A stretch of DNA of 40,155 nucleotides from the NCBI GenBank assembly GCA_030648955.1, contig JAUSHB010000018.1, positions 1-40,155 on the forward strand. The letters are read 5' to 3'. Numbering within the stretch: the stretch's first letter is position 1; every line of letters begins with the position of its first letter. The notes beneath the pieces were generated by a model, which saw only the letters and a list, made by a program, of their open reading frames with translations, had not been told where the DNA came from and did not search any database. Positions 8,399 through 15,232 of the stretch are shown piece by piece. Made by a program: the position numbers and the translations under genes. Source of the stretch: a bacterium (GTDB taxonomy: Bacteria > Patescibacteriota > Minisyncoccia > Phycocordibacterales > JAUSHB01).

Positions 8399-8536
8399 GG
8401 AGAAGGAAGCGGAGCTTTCGTGAGGTTCGAACAGCGGAGCCATGTTTTTTCAGCAGGAAAAACAGGCGAGCTGGTGCCCAGACAAACTTTTACGACGGTA
8501 AAAGTTTAGTCGCGGGCGAATCTCCCCCCTCCGCCA
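8399..8536 (+). ncRNA. tRNA-adjacent structured element, copy 1
   Basis: This is a homologue of 30391-30538. Shared blocks are TCGAACAGCGGAG (8427-8439), CATGTTTTTT, CGAGCTGGTG-C-CCAGAC (8467-8483) and AGTCGCGG. Helices: terminal GGAG/CTCC (8399-8402/8529-8532); GGAAGC/GCTTTC (8405-8410/8414-8419); GAGGTTCG/CGAATCTC (8422-8429/8517-8524); GCC-TGTTTTT/AAAAACA-GGC (8439-8449/8458-8467); CTGG/CCAG; and a local hairpin AAACTTTTAC/GTAAAAGTTT. The last 20 bases repeat the 3' end of tRNA-Ser from the T-loop, followed by an encoded CCA. It is either a tRNA-targeting non-coding mobile element or a structured RNA processed with the tRNA. I know no named family that fits. Confidence 0.6.
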
Positions 8537-8628
8537 GATTACCAAGTTTGAACCGAAGCAAAATAAGGGTTTTAATGTACATCTAAAAGATTTATAATAA
8601 AGATATTAACTACTTTATAAAATAATTT

Positions 8629-8910
8629 ATGAATTGCACAAATTGTAATAACCCAGTTCCAGAGGATGCAAAATTTTGTATGAGATGTGGCAAAGAACAG
8701 GTTAAGCCACAAGTAAAAATTGATGAACCCCAAAAGGAGCAAAAGAGCTTTAAGCTCGATATGTCCAAAGATGCAAACAGGAGAGGTCTGATGGGTGTTG
8801 CCTTTTTGATTTTATTAAAAGTGTTAGGACCTTTGGTCGGATCATATCTATTGGCCGGTATAATTTTGGGAGTACTATTCGCAGTAATAGATTACTCATC
8901 AAGAAAATAA
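8629..8910 (+). CDS. zinc-ribbon membrane protein, 93 aa
   Basis: The N-terminus is a zinc ribbon with two CxxC knuckles (CTNC at residues 3-6 and CMRC at about 17-20). A charged linker of about 35 residues follows, then one or two membrane helices (VAFLILLKVLGPLVGSYLL and AGIILGVLFAVI). Such zinc-ribbon membrane proteins are common in bacteria and their role is unknown. The next gene starts 6 bases after the stop and also encodes a membrane-anchored protein, so the two are probably one operon. A TATAAT at 8593-8598 upstream is a plausible -10 box. Confidence 0.8.
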   Translation: MNCTNCNNPVPEDAKFCMRCGKEQVKPQVKIDEPQKEQKSFKLDMSKDANRRGLMGVAFLILLKVLGPLVGSYLLAGIILGVLFAVIDYSSRK

Positions 8911-8916
8911 TATTTT

Positions 8917-9513
8917 ATGAATGAAGAAAATAAACAACCAAATAAGACTTTAATATCAATCTTTGTAGTTATTTTGCTTGTTATGGTAACTGGGTATTTA
9001 ATTTACAGAAATTCTAATTCCTCTGGTACGGCAACAATTCCTGATTATTTTATAGATTCCACATCGTGGAAAGAATTCAATTCTGTAGAAGGAAATTTTA
9101 AGATTACTTTTCCAACCCTCCCAAAACATGAATCAAATACAATAGCTATACCTAGTTCTGATTTGACTGGTACAGTTGATCTTTACTCGGCATCAAAAGG
9201 AGACGATTCATATTTTGTTCAAGCGATTCGTTATAGCGGTGAGATTGATGTTTCAAATCCCAACGCTGTTTTAGAGGGTGCTTTTAACGGTAGGGTTGCG
9301 GAAATACCAAATCATAAAGTGGTCTCATCAAATTTCGGTAGTTTTGTTTCGAACGATTCCCTCGATTATCTGGTGCAGAGTGATAGTTATTATATCTACG
9401 GAAAACTCGTCTTAGTAGGTCAAAAACTTTATTCTCTCGAAATGGCATGCGAAATTCAAAAATGCTCTACTACAGATTATCAAAAATTTACAGGCTCTTT
9501 CCAATTACAATAA
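8917..9513 (+). CDS. membrane-anchored extracytoplasmic protein, 198 aa
   Basis: A single N-terminal membrane helix (LISIFVVILLVMVTGYLIY, residues 12-30) is followed by a soluble domain of about 165 residues outside the membrane. The domain begins KEFNSVEGNFKITFPTLPK and ends LYSLEMAC...YQKFTGSFQL. This pattern recalls small lipoprotein-like domains of unknown function in which a segment of the form F-x-I-x-F-P precedes a beta-rich fold. Two cysteines near the C-terminus (ACEIQKC) may form a disulphide. It is coupled to the zinc-ribbon gene upstream, and codon use is AT-rich. Function unknown. Confidence 0.75.
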   Translation: MNEENKQPNKTLISIFVVILLVMVTGYLIYRNSNSSGTATIPDYFIDSTSWKEFNSVEGNFKITFPTLPKHESNTIAIPSSDLTGTVDLYSASKGDDSYFVQAIRYSGEIDVSNPNAVLEGAFNGRVAEIPNHKVVSSNFGSFVSNDSLDYLVQSDSYYIYGKLVLVGQKLYSLEMACEIQKCSTTDYQKFTGSFQLQ

Positions 9514-9610
9514 AATAATCAGCGGAAAAGGTACTTATTTTGAACGAGGTGTGCCTTCCTAACTCTATGAGGTTTAAACATGGAGAGGGTTAGAAATGAT
9601 TCTGTATGGA

Positions 9611-10717
9611 TTAAGCTGGTTGAACAAATTTAACTCGAGGTCTTAGATGAGAAAATTTCTTCCAAGCATCTTTTACCCCCATTTCGTGTAGTTCGTGCGC
9701 TACCCTCCCAGCAACAATAGCCGGTGATACATTAATCTCCTTCGCAAAGTTTGTTATACGATCATCAGCTGAAACCCTACCACCAGATTTAAATTCATTA
9801 AACTTGGCATCGGAAATTAAAGTTTTACGCGCAAATTCATCAGCTTCTTTCTCTTTGTCTTTTAATTCACTATTTTCTCTTTTTTCAAATTCTATAAACT
9901 GTTCTTTTTTACCATGCTTAAGTAGGTGACCGATTTCATGAAAGAAAGTGAACCAAAAACGATCAATATGAGCACCTCTTAAACTAACTTGTATAAGTGC
10001 CTTATCTGCTGAAAGCCATCTGGTAGCACCATCAACAAAAGTATTTGAAAAATAAGGCACAAAAGCTACAGCAACACCGGATTCCGAACAAATCTCCTGG
10101 ATACCTTTTTCAATACCAGTAACATCTTTTGTCGTTAATGCCCTTAAATTTTCAATAGAATTGGTTAGCTTGTCTTTATCAAAAGATTTAGTTTGTATTT
10201 TGTTTCCCTCGATCTCACCACATCTTAGCCATGCAGCAAGACATTCATGCGACAAATTACTTTGTTTAGATTGCCTAAACGCAACATCATGAGTTTTTTG
10301 GACGAAATCAAGAGAGCTTACACCAAAAAAATTCAAAAGATTAAGCACTTTCTCTTTCGGATCCTTTGATTGAGGCACATACTTCCATCTAGCTAATTCT
10401 TTATAACAATCAAATTTCTGTAAAAACGGCAACTCATTTTCAAGTTTTTTATCTCTCTCTATCCTTGCAAGAGTTTCTCGATAGTTTCTTTCGAGGTTAT
10501 TCCAAAAAACAGGAGACATGCCAAATACTGCAGAAAGCTTTAATGCTGTTTCTGGTGTGATAGGATTCTTTCCCTGAATAATCTCATTGATTGTTTTTGG
10601 GGTAAGGTCCGTTCTTCCCGCAAGATCGGTCTGGGTCATGTTTACTTTATCCAGTAACTCTTTAAGAGTATTACCTGGATGAATTGCTATATTTGGATTG
10701 AAATCGTTTGTAGTCAT
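9611..10717 (-). CDS. higA: HigA-like antitoxin with ImmA/IrrE metallopeptidase domain
   Basis: The protein has 368 residues when started at the ATG at 10717; the frame extends to a TTG at 10735 that overlaps the toxin gene. The N-terminal helix-turn-helix (HPGNTLKELLDKVNMTQTDL, with DLTPKTINEIIQG as recognition region) is of the XRE/HigA type. A connecting helical region follows, then an ImmA/IrrE domain with HEIGH (His260, Glu261, His264) and downstream EKEADEFARK as the third zinc ligand region. Fusion of HigA to an ImmA-type peptidase is a known architecture. It follows the toxin gene directly on the minus strand. It should bind the promoter region at 11081-11145 and neutralise the toxin; whether it cleaves a partner is unknown. 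Confidence 0.9.
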   Translation of the reverse strand: MTTNDFNPNIAIHPGNTLKELLDKVNMTQTDLAGRTDLTPKTINEIIQGKNPITPETALKLSAVFGMSPVFWNNLERNYRETLARIERDKKLENELPFLQKFDCYKELARWKYVPQSKDPKEKVLNLLNFFGVSSLDFVQKTHDVAFRQSKQSNLSHECLAAWLRCGEIEGNKIQTKSFDKDKLTNSIENLRALTTKDVTGIEKGIQEICSESGVAVAFVPYFSNTFVDGATRWLSADKALIQVSLRGAHIDRFWFTFFHEIGHLLKHGKKEQFIEFEKRENSELKDKEKEADEFARKTLISDAKFNEFKSGGRVSADDRITNFAKEINVSPAIVAGRVAHELHEMGVKDAWKKFSHLRPRVKFVQPA

Positions 10718-10721
10718 ATGT

Positions 10722-11036
10722 TTAGTGGTAATCAATTATTTCAATAATCATAACCTTGCTTATCGACTTTAAATCTTGAGAATCTCCATTTAAGTAGGTG
10801 ATGATGATTCGATACGGATGTTTGATATCTAAAGCATAACATTTTTTCAGTTTACCCTTTAACGGGTGGAGTCTGACCTGGGGAAGCTTCGATATATCAA
10901 ACAGACTCTCCGCAGACAATAACTCATTAATCCTTTGGACTATTAATTCTGCTTGAAGATTGCCGTATCTCCTCTTTAATAAGGTGACATCTTCGCAGGT
11001 TTTCTTGAGTTTTTTGTCTTTAAAGGAGAGTTCCAT
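10722..11036 (-). CDS. higB: HigB/RelE-like toxin
   Basis: This 104-residue protein fits the plasmid-maintenance killer group: LSFKDKKLKKTCED start, a helix containing LLKRRYG, then PQVRLHPLKGKLKKCYALDIKHPYRIIITY, which is the typical strand pair with conserved basic residues, and a C-terminal strand (KVMIIEIIDYH). Members are ribosome-dependent mRNA endonucleases. The order, toxin first and antitoxin second, is that of higBA operons. The gene has a consensus promoter at 11081-11109 and a 45-base leader. Confidence 0.88.
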   Translation of the reverse strand: MELSFKDKKLKKTCEDVTLLKRRYGNLQAELIVQRINELLSAESLFDISKLPQVRLHPLKGKLKKCYALDIKHPYRIIITYLNGDSQDLKSISKVMIIEIIDYH

Positions 11037-11080
11037 TCTAATGCTGTAAGACGGTTATTAGAGTAAATCATTACTACCCG

Positions 11081-11109
11081 AGTGTATCAAAACACCCTTA
11101 ATATGTCAA
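11081..11109 (-). promoter_or_regulatory. sigma70-type promoter of higBA
   Basis: On the minus strand TTGACA (11109-11104) and TACACT (11086-11081) are 17 bases apart. It is back to back with a promoter for the plus-strand gene at 11224. Confidence 0.8.
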
Positions 11110-11117
11110 ATGTGGAT

Positions 11118-11130
11118 AACCCTATGGGTT
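11118..11130. promoter_or_regulatory. possible HigA operator
   Basis: AACCC (11118-11122) and GGGTT (11126-11130) form a dyad around TAT between the two divergent promoters. The position fits an autoregulatory operator for the XRE domain of the antitoxin. The palindrome is short, so this is tentative. Confidence 0.4.
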
Positions 11131-11139
11131 AATAATATT

Positions 11140-11167
11140 TTGACATTACGCAGGAAGAGCATATAAT
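11140..11167 (+). promoter_or_regulatory. sigma70-type promoter of the DUF2188 gene
   Basis: TTGACA (11140-11145) and TATAAT (11162-11167) with 16 bases between: both boxes perfect. The leader to the ATG at 11224 is about 50 bases. Confidence 0.88.
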
Positions 11168-11223
11168 TGAAAACGTTTGAGGTTCGACAAACATTTTATT
11201 CGAAATAATTTTGCAAACGCCAA

Positions 11224-11457
11224 ATGGCCACGAAACAACCTAAGCAGGTTTGGGTAAGTCCGCTCGATGGAGATTGGAAAGTAAAAAGCGCCGGAGCTGA
11301 CCGAGCTGCCGCAATCGTGAATACGAAAGCGGAAGCTGTTGAGCTAGCACGTGAAATTGCGATCAATAAGAAAGCAGAACTTATTGTTCAAAATGCAGAT
11401 GGTGAAATTGGTTGGAGGAACTCATATGGTCACGATTCCTTCCCTCCTCGGGGATAG
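11224..11457 (+). CDS. DUF2188 domain protein, 77 aa
   Basis: The whole protein is one DUF2188 domain: VWVSPLDGDWKVKSAGADRA, then the helix TKAEAVELAREIAINKKAELIVQ and the hallmark C-terminal DGEIGWRNSYGHDSFPPRG. Members are small, widespread and of unknown function, often seen near stress or mobile genes. It has its own consensus promoter and terminator, divergent from higBA. Confidence 0.9.
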   Translation: MATKQPKQVWVSPLDGDWKVKSAGADRAAAIVNTKAEAVELAREIAINKKAELIVQNADGEIGWRNSYGHDSFPPRG

Positions 11458-11463
11458 TACAAA

Positions 11464-11499
11464 GAAAACTGACCAATGGCCAGTTTTCTCCGTCTTTTA
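11464..11499 (+). terminator. Rho-independent terminator of the DUF2188 gene
   Basis: GAAAACTG (11464-11471) pairs with CAGTTTTC (11481-11488), followed by TCCGTCTTTTAT. A second hairpin, AAAGTCG/CGACTTT (11503-11509/11522-11528), follows at once. Confidence 0.75.
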
Positions 11500-11566
11500 T
11501 TCAAAGTCGTCCAGCAATGGGCGACTTTGTTATCATAACATGTGCCAAATTCAGGTTATCCACTTT

Positions 11567-12095
11567 TTAAGAAATTGAGTAATCTATAATATTTTGCCCT
11601 TTATCTGATTTTGGTTTAGGCACTTCAAACCATTCAGGGTGAATTTTGTAGATAGCTCTCAATTTCTGTATACTTGTATCAAGATCCTTGAATTTGAGCC
11701 ATGTTTTCCTTCGACTTTGCTCAGGACAGGTCGGTTCAAACTTCGGGACATCGCCACCGCCAAAATTTGAATTCCGAACTTTGTTTAATACACACCGCAA
11801 CGTAATATCATCGGTCTGTGTTGCCATCAAATTGAATGGAGAACGCAAGGAAAACTCTAGCTTTTTTCCGTTTAATACACAGTTAGAAAGTAGGAAACCT
11901 AAAAGTTGCCATTTTTTCGCTTACTTCAGAACTTATAAAGATTTCCTTTGCTCGTTTAGCTAGATTTAACACTGTACCTGCACTGATATAGAACTGTTCG
12001 TCAGCATCAGAGCGGTCTTTCATCTATTCAAGTATTTCTGCTTGTCTAGATTTGTAATCTCTTAAAAAGTTGTCATACATTTCTTCTGTAATACA
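11567..12095 (-). pseudogene. decayed serine recombinase, C-terminal remnant
   Basis: On the minus strand from 12092 the frame reads ITEEMYDNFLRDYKSRQAEI, then a stop (TAG), then DADEQFYISAGTVLNLAKRA and IFISSEVSEK. This is the coiled-coil C-terminal region of large serine recombinases common in CPR genomes. After an A-run (GAAAAAATGG) the similarity shifts frame to WQLLGFLLSNCVLNGKKLEF then SLRSPFNL, which is the family's final strand region; the frame continues to a stop at 11567. The catalytic N-terminus is missing. One stop, one frameshift and an inserted CPEQSRR-coding repeat (near 11715-11735) show decay. No intact recombinase gene is nearby. Confidence 0.75.
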
Positions 12096-12149
12096 CCCTC
12101 ATTATACTATTAAGTGATATAATCTTTACATTAGCTAACAAAAACTCAT

Positions 12150-12593
12150 ATGCACCAATCACAATACAAAAAACTCGTTCCAATGGTCATTCTTTCCTTT
12201 ATTGCGATGTATTTCCTTATGTTCGCTATGGTTAACTCTATGAGCAACATCTTCATAGGAGTAAACCAGTTCTATATGGCTGGTCTTATGACTGCTCCGA
12301 TGATAATCATTGAGCTTTTAGTAATGAGCGGAATGTATATGAATAAAAAGCTTAATGTAATTATCATAGCTTTGAGCATAGTATTTGGATTGAGTTTCTT
12401 TATGTTGATACGAAATCAAACTGCTATTGGAGATGGGGAGTTCTTGAAATCAATGATACCTCATCACGCTGGAGCTATTCTTATGTGTGAGAAAGCAAAG
12501 TTGCAAGATGCTGAAATAAAAAAGCTTTGTAATGGTATTATTTCAGGACAGCAAAATGAGATAGACTTTATGAAAAATAAACTTAACCAATAA
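12150..12593 (+). CDS. DUF305-type membrane protein, 147 aa
   Basis: Three or four membrane helices (about residues 9-28, 40-60, 68-88) precede a short soluble tail with the DUF305 signature: FLKSMIPHHAGAILMCEKA, histidines at 105-106, and KLCNGIISGQQNEIDFMK. DUF305 proteins are linked to copper binding, and MxPHHxxAI is the metal-binding part. The membrane-plus-truncated-DUF305 form recurs in bacteria. It is first of three closely spaced genes (gaps 4 and 1 bases), probably one operon. AT-rich composition and recombinase debris on its left side suggest acquisition. Confidence 0.85.
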   Translation: MHQSQYKKLVPMVILSFIAMYFLMFAMVNSMSNIFIGVNQFYMAGLMTAPMIIIELLVMSGMYMNKKLNVIIIALSIVFGLSFFMLIRNQTAIGDGEFLKSMIPHHAGAILMCEKAKLQDAEIKKLCNGIISGQQNEIDFMKNKLNQ

Positions 12594-12597
12594 AAAT

Positions 12598-12804
12598 ATG
12601 ACTTACCAAGACTTTATAAAAGAACCCACAACCCGATTTGGAGAAGAGATGGGAGTACTAATGGCTCTTCGTGCAGAAGTCGGTTTCTTGCGAAAGTTTA
12701 TTGAACAACAGAACTTACCTGGATTTAAGGAACAGCAAGAAGAAATGATTAAAGATTTCCTAGAAAGACATCCAGCAGGTCATATTCGTCCCAAACATCA
12801 CTAA
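12598..12804 (+). CDS. hypothetical small protein, 68 aa
   Basis: No family is recognised. It is a soluble, helical, acidic protein (MTYQDFIKEPTTRFGEEMGV... EQQEEMIKDFLERHP) with a histidine-rich C-terminus (HPAGHIRPKHH) that could bind metal, in keeping with the DUF305 partner upstream. It starts 4 bases after that gene and ends 1 base before the next, so translation is probably coupled. Confidence 0.65.
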   Translation: MTYQDFIKEPTTRFGEEMGVLMALRAEVGFLRKFIEQQNLPGFKEQQEEMIKDFLERHPAGHIRPKHH

Positions 12805-12805
12805 A

Positions 12806-13252
12806 ATGAATAAAACACTACTTGGAATTGGAATAGGAAATTTAATACTGATTATTATAGCTGTGCTCGTACTTGGTGGAGGAGTATTTTTTTCAAAACA
12901 TAATCCTTTTGGGAATAAAGAAACTGATAATTCAGGAACAATTACAAACCAAGCTCCTGTGGTTACTTCGGGAGAAAACCCAGAACCAGGAGGAATACAC
13001 GATATGCCAGTTGAACCAGCTGGTGCAATAGCTCGCAAAGACATTGCAACAAAACTAGGTGTTGATGAAAAGAGTATCGTCATTATGCAGATTACTGATA
13101 CAACCTGGAACGATGGATGTTTAGGACTTGGAAAAGCTAACGAAAGTTGTCTACAAGCTTTAGTCCCTGGTTTCAAAGTCGAAATGCTGGCTAAAGGAAA
13201 AATTTACTTTTACCGAACTGACAAGACAGGTTCAGTTATACGGGCTGAATAG
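12806..13252 (+). CDS. membrane-anchored extracytoplasmic protein, 148 aa
   Basis: One N-terminal membrane helix (LLGIGIGNLILIIIAVLVLGGGVFF) is followed by a proline/glycine linker (about residues 35-70) and a C-terminal domain of about 75 residues: DIATKLGVDEKSIVIMQITD, then TTWNDGCLGLG...CLQALVPGFKVEM and KIYFYRTDKTGSVI. This matches small bacterial domains with a W-x-D-G-x-L-G motif of unknown function that occur alone in exported proteins. The two cysteines (DGC and SC) probably pair. Third gene of the DUF305 cassette. Confidence 0.75.
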   Translation: MNKTLLGIGIGNLILIIIAVLVLGGGVFFSKHNPFGNKETDNSGTITNQAPVVTSGENPEPGGIHDMPVEPAGAIARKDIATKLGVDEKSIVIMQITDTTWNDGCLGLGKANESCLQALVPGFKVEMLAKGKIYFYRTDKTGSVIRAE

Positions 13253-13378
13253 CAAACTTTATATACTGCATTTCTCTCTGACTATCCTTCCAATTAACAG
13301 TTCTGAACGCATCTAACCACTCCCGCCAAAATTCGGAATTCAAATTTCCGCCAAAAATATGGTCGGCGCGACCTCGTG
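13253..13378. other. intergenic spacer with possible recombinase-tail remnant
   Basis: On the minus strand this spacer reads NLNSEFWREWLDAFRTVNWK followed by REMQYIKFA, which has protein-like composition and may be another recombinase tail fragment; I cannot confirm it. The 16-mer at 13332-13347 (TTCGGAATTCAAATTT) is the exact reverse complement of 11763-11778 inside the recombinase remnant. Confidence 0.35.
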
Positions 13379-13384
13379 TATAAT
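13379..13384 (+). promoter_or_regulatory. -10 box of the helicase gene, leaderless
   Basis: A perfect TATAAT ends 6 bases before the ATG at 13391. Transcription would begin at the start codon. No good -35 box is visible. Confidence 0.55.
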
Positions 13385-13390
13385 AATTCC

Positions 13391-15199
13391 ATGACCCAAG
13401 CTGAAGCACTCGCAATTTTAAAAACCGGCGCACATGTTTTTTTGACTGGTGAACCCGGAAGCGGGAAGACACATACGATTAATCAGTATGTCGCGTATCT
13501 GCGGTCTTGCGGCATAGAACCTGCCATTACCGCCTCAACCGGCATTGCGGCAACTCATATCGGAGGATTCACCATTCATTCATGGAGCGGTATCGGCGTG
13601 CGGCGTGTACTCACCCCCTACGATCTTGATCACATCGGACAGAACAGAAATATCGTCAGACGGGTCGGCAACGCGAAGATACTCATTATTGACGAAATAT
13701 CAATGCTTTCTGCCGCCACGCTTAATATGGTCGATGCAGTTTGTCGCGAGATCCGCCGAAATAAAGATCCCTTTGGCGGACTTCAAGTCGTTTTAGTCGG
13801 CGATTTCTTTCAACTCCCACCAGTCTCATCACGCGAAGATCGAGAGGATTCTGAAAAACAAGAGTTGTTTAATCAAGATTCCAATGGCGCATTTGTCCAC
13901 GCCAAATCTGGAACAGCCGCGCCTGCCTGCGCCGTGCCCGCCGCAGCAGGCAGGCAATTCGCATTTCTTTCCACCGCATGGAACGCGCTCAACCCGCTCG
14001 TATGTTATCTCTCCGAACAACATCGTCAGGAAGATGCCGTGTTTTTGGAATTTCTCTCGGCGGTGCGGCGTGCGACGGTTGCAGAACCGCATCGTCAACT
14101 TTTGCGCACGCGCTACTCCCCGAAACCGAAAGATGGCATCACGCAACTCTACAGCCATAATGCGAATGTCGACGAGATCAATGGCGGAGAACTGGAGAAG
14201 TTGTCCGGCGAAACAAAAACATTTGACATGGAGAGCCGCGGTCCGGAAAAGCTCGTTTTCTCTCTTAAGCGCGGATGTCTTTCTCCGGAAAAATTGTTAA
14301 TTAAAATTGGCGCGCGCGTTATCTTCACGAAGAACGATATCACGATGCATCGGTATGTGAACGGCACGCTTGGGCATATCGCTGGATTCTCAAAGAAAGA
14401 CGGATTTCCTATTGTGAAAACGAACGTGGGCAAGACCATTGTTGCCACACCTGCTGAGTGGCGCATCGAGGACGGCGGACGCGTTCTCGCGCGCATCACT
14501 CAAATGCCGCTCCGTCTCGCATGGGCGATGACCGTGCACAAAAGTCAGGGCATGTCGCTTGATGCCGCCCACATGGATCTCTCTGCTGCGTTCGAATATG
14601 GGCAAGGATATGTTGCGCTCTCTCGCGTGCGTACACTCGCAGGGCTCTCACTTTCTGGTTTAAATAAGCGCGCGCTTGAAGTGCACCCGGAAGTTCGATC
14701 AAAAGACGCTGAATTTCGAGAACAATCACGCAATGCACGGCAAACATTCGCAGAGTTTCCCGCCCCAAAACTCTCGACTATGCATGCAAATTTTGTTCGT
14801 GTATGCGGGGGCCTGCCTGCCGCGCTACGCCTGGCGCAGGTAGGAAAATCGGGAATGGGACGGAAAGTTGTGGCTCCAAAAAAGGCGGGTTCGACATATG
14901 AAGCGACGAAAGTGCTTGTTTTGCGCAAGTTGTCTCTCAAGGATATGGCGAAGGAAAGAAAGGTGACAGTGGGCACCATCATGGGTCATCTGGAGAAACT
15001 TGTTGCCGAGAAGAAAATTGACCCGCTCCGCGATCTCGCGCATTTTGAGCAAAACCCAGTTCGCTTTGAGGAAATGAAAAAAGCGCTTGAAGCGGTATTT
15101 AAAAAAGAGAAAAAAATCCTGCTTGCTCCCGCCCATGAACTTCTCGGCAAACGTTACAGCTATGACGAACTGCGTCTCGCGCGGTTGTTTATGGTATAG
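13391..15199 (+). CDS. PIF1/RecD-like superfamily 1 helicase
   Basis: This 602-residue helicase starts MTQAEALAILKTGAHVFLTG. The GTG at 13376 is rejected because TATAAT lies between it and the ATG. Walker A is GEPGSGKT (20-27), followed by ASTGIAATHIGG, Walker B IIDEISMLS, VGDFFQLPP (motif III), YLSEQHRQ, and the C-terminal motifs MTVHKSQGMSLD and GYVALSRVRTL. A C-terminal helix-turn-helix of the RecQ-tail type (LSLKDMAKERKVTVGTIMGH) follows. It unwinds DNA 5'-3', probably in replication or repair. Two GC-rich palindromes (13921-13955, 14812-14844) lie in frame in linkers, adding stretches such as AAPACAVPAAAGRQ without breaking motifs. Confidence 0.92.
   Translation: MTQAEALAILKTGAHVFLTGEPGSGKTHTINQYVAYLRSCGIEPAITASTGIAATHIGGFTIHSWSGIGVRRVLTPYDLDHIGQNRNIVRRVGNAKILIIDEISMLSAATLNMVDAVCREIRRNKDPFGGLQVVLVGDFFQLPPVSSREDREDSEKQELFNQDSNGAFVHAKSGTAAPACAVPAAAGRQFAFLSTAWNALNPLVCYLSEQHRQEDAVFLEFLSAVRRATVAEPHRQLLRTRYSPKPKDGITQLYSHNANVDEINGGELEKLSGETKTFDMESRGPEKLVFSLKRGCLSPEKLLIKIGARVIFTKNDITMHRYVNGTLGHIAGFSKKDGFPIVKTNVGKTIVATPAEWRIEDGGRVLARITQMPLRLAWAMTVHKSQGMSLDAAHMDLSAAFEYGQGYVALSRVRTLAGLSLSGLNKRALEVHPEVRSKDAEFREQSRNARQTFAEFPAPKLSTMHANFVRVCGGLPAALRLAQVGKSGMGRKVVAPKKAGSTYEATKVLVLRKLSLKDMAKERKVTVGTIMGHLEKLVAEKKIDPLRDLAHFEQNPVRFEEMKKALEAVFKKEKKILLAPAHELLGKRYSYDELRLARLFMV
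13921..13955. repeat. CCTGCCTGC palindrome inside the helicase gene
   Basis: GCCTGCCTGC (13921-13930) and GCAGGCAGGC (13946-13955) are perfect inverted arms. The insertion is in frame between motif III and the YLSEQHRQ motif, where family members have a short variable loop. Confidence 0.8.
14812..14844. repeat. second, degenerate palindrome inside the helicase gene
   Basis: CCTGCCTGC (14812-14820) and GCAGGTAGG (14836-14844) pair with one mismatch. It encodes a GLPAALRLAQVG-like stretch in the linker before the C-terminal helix-turn-helix and is in frame. Confidence 0.7.
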
Positions 15200-15232
15200 T
15201 GACAGCAATTATTTTAAAATACCCCAAACATC

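Noticed and set aside
8282-8509. 75-codon open frame over tRNA-Ser and the structured element
   Set aside because: It runs through the tRNA and the RNA helices, has no ribosome site, and the matching region of copy 2 is not conserved as protein.
9514-9610. Weak CTAAC/GTTAG hairpin between converging genes
   Set aside because: The stem is broken by bulges and lacks a T-run, so it is not called as a terminator.
13376-13378. GTG start for the helicase
   Set aside because: A perfect TATAAT lies between it and the ATG at 13391, and the family starts at MTQAEAL.
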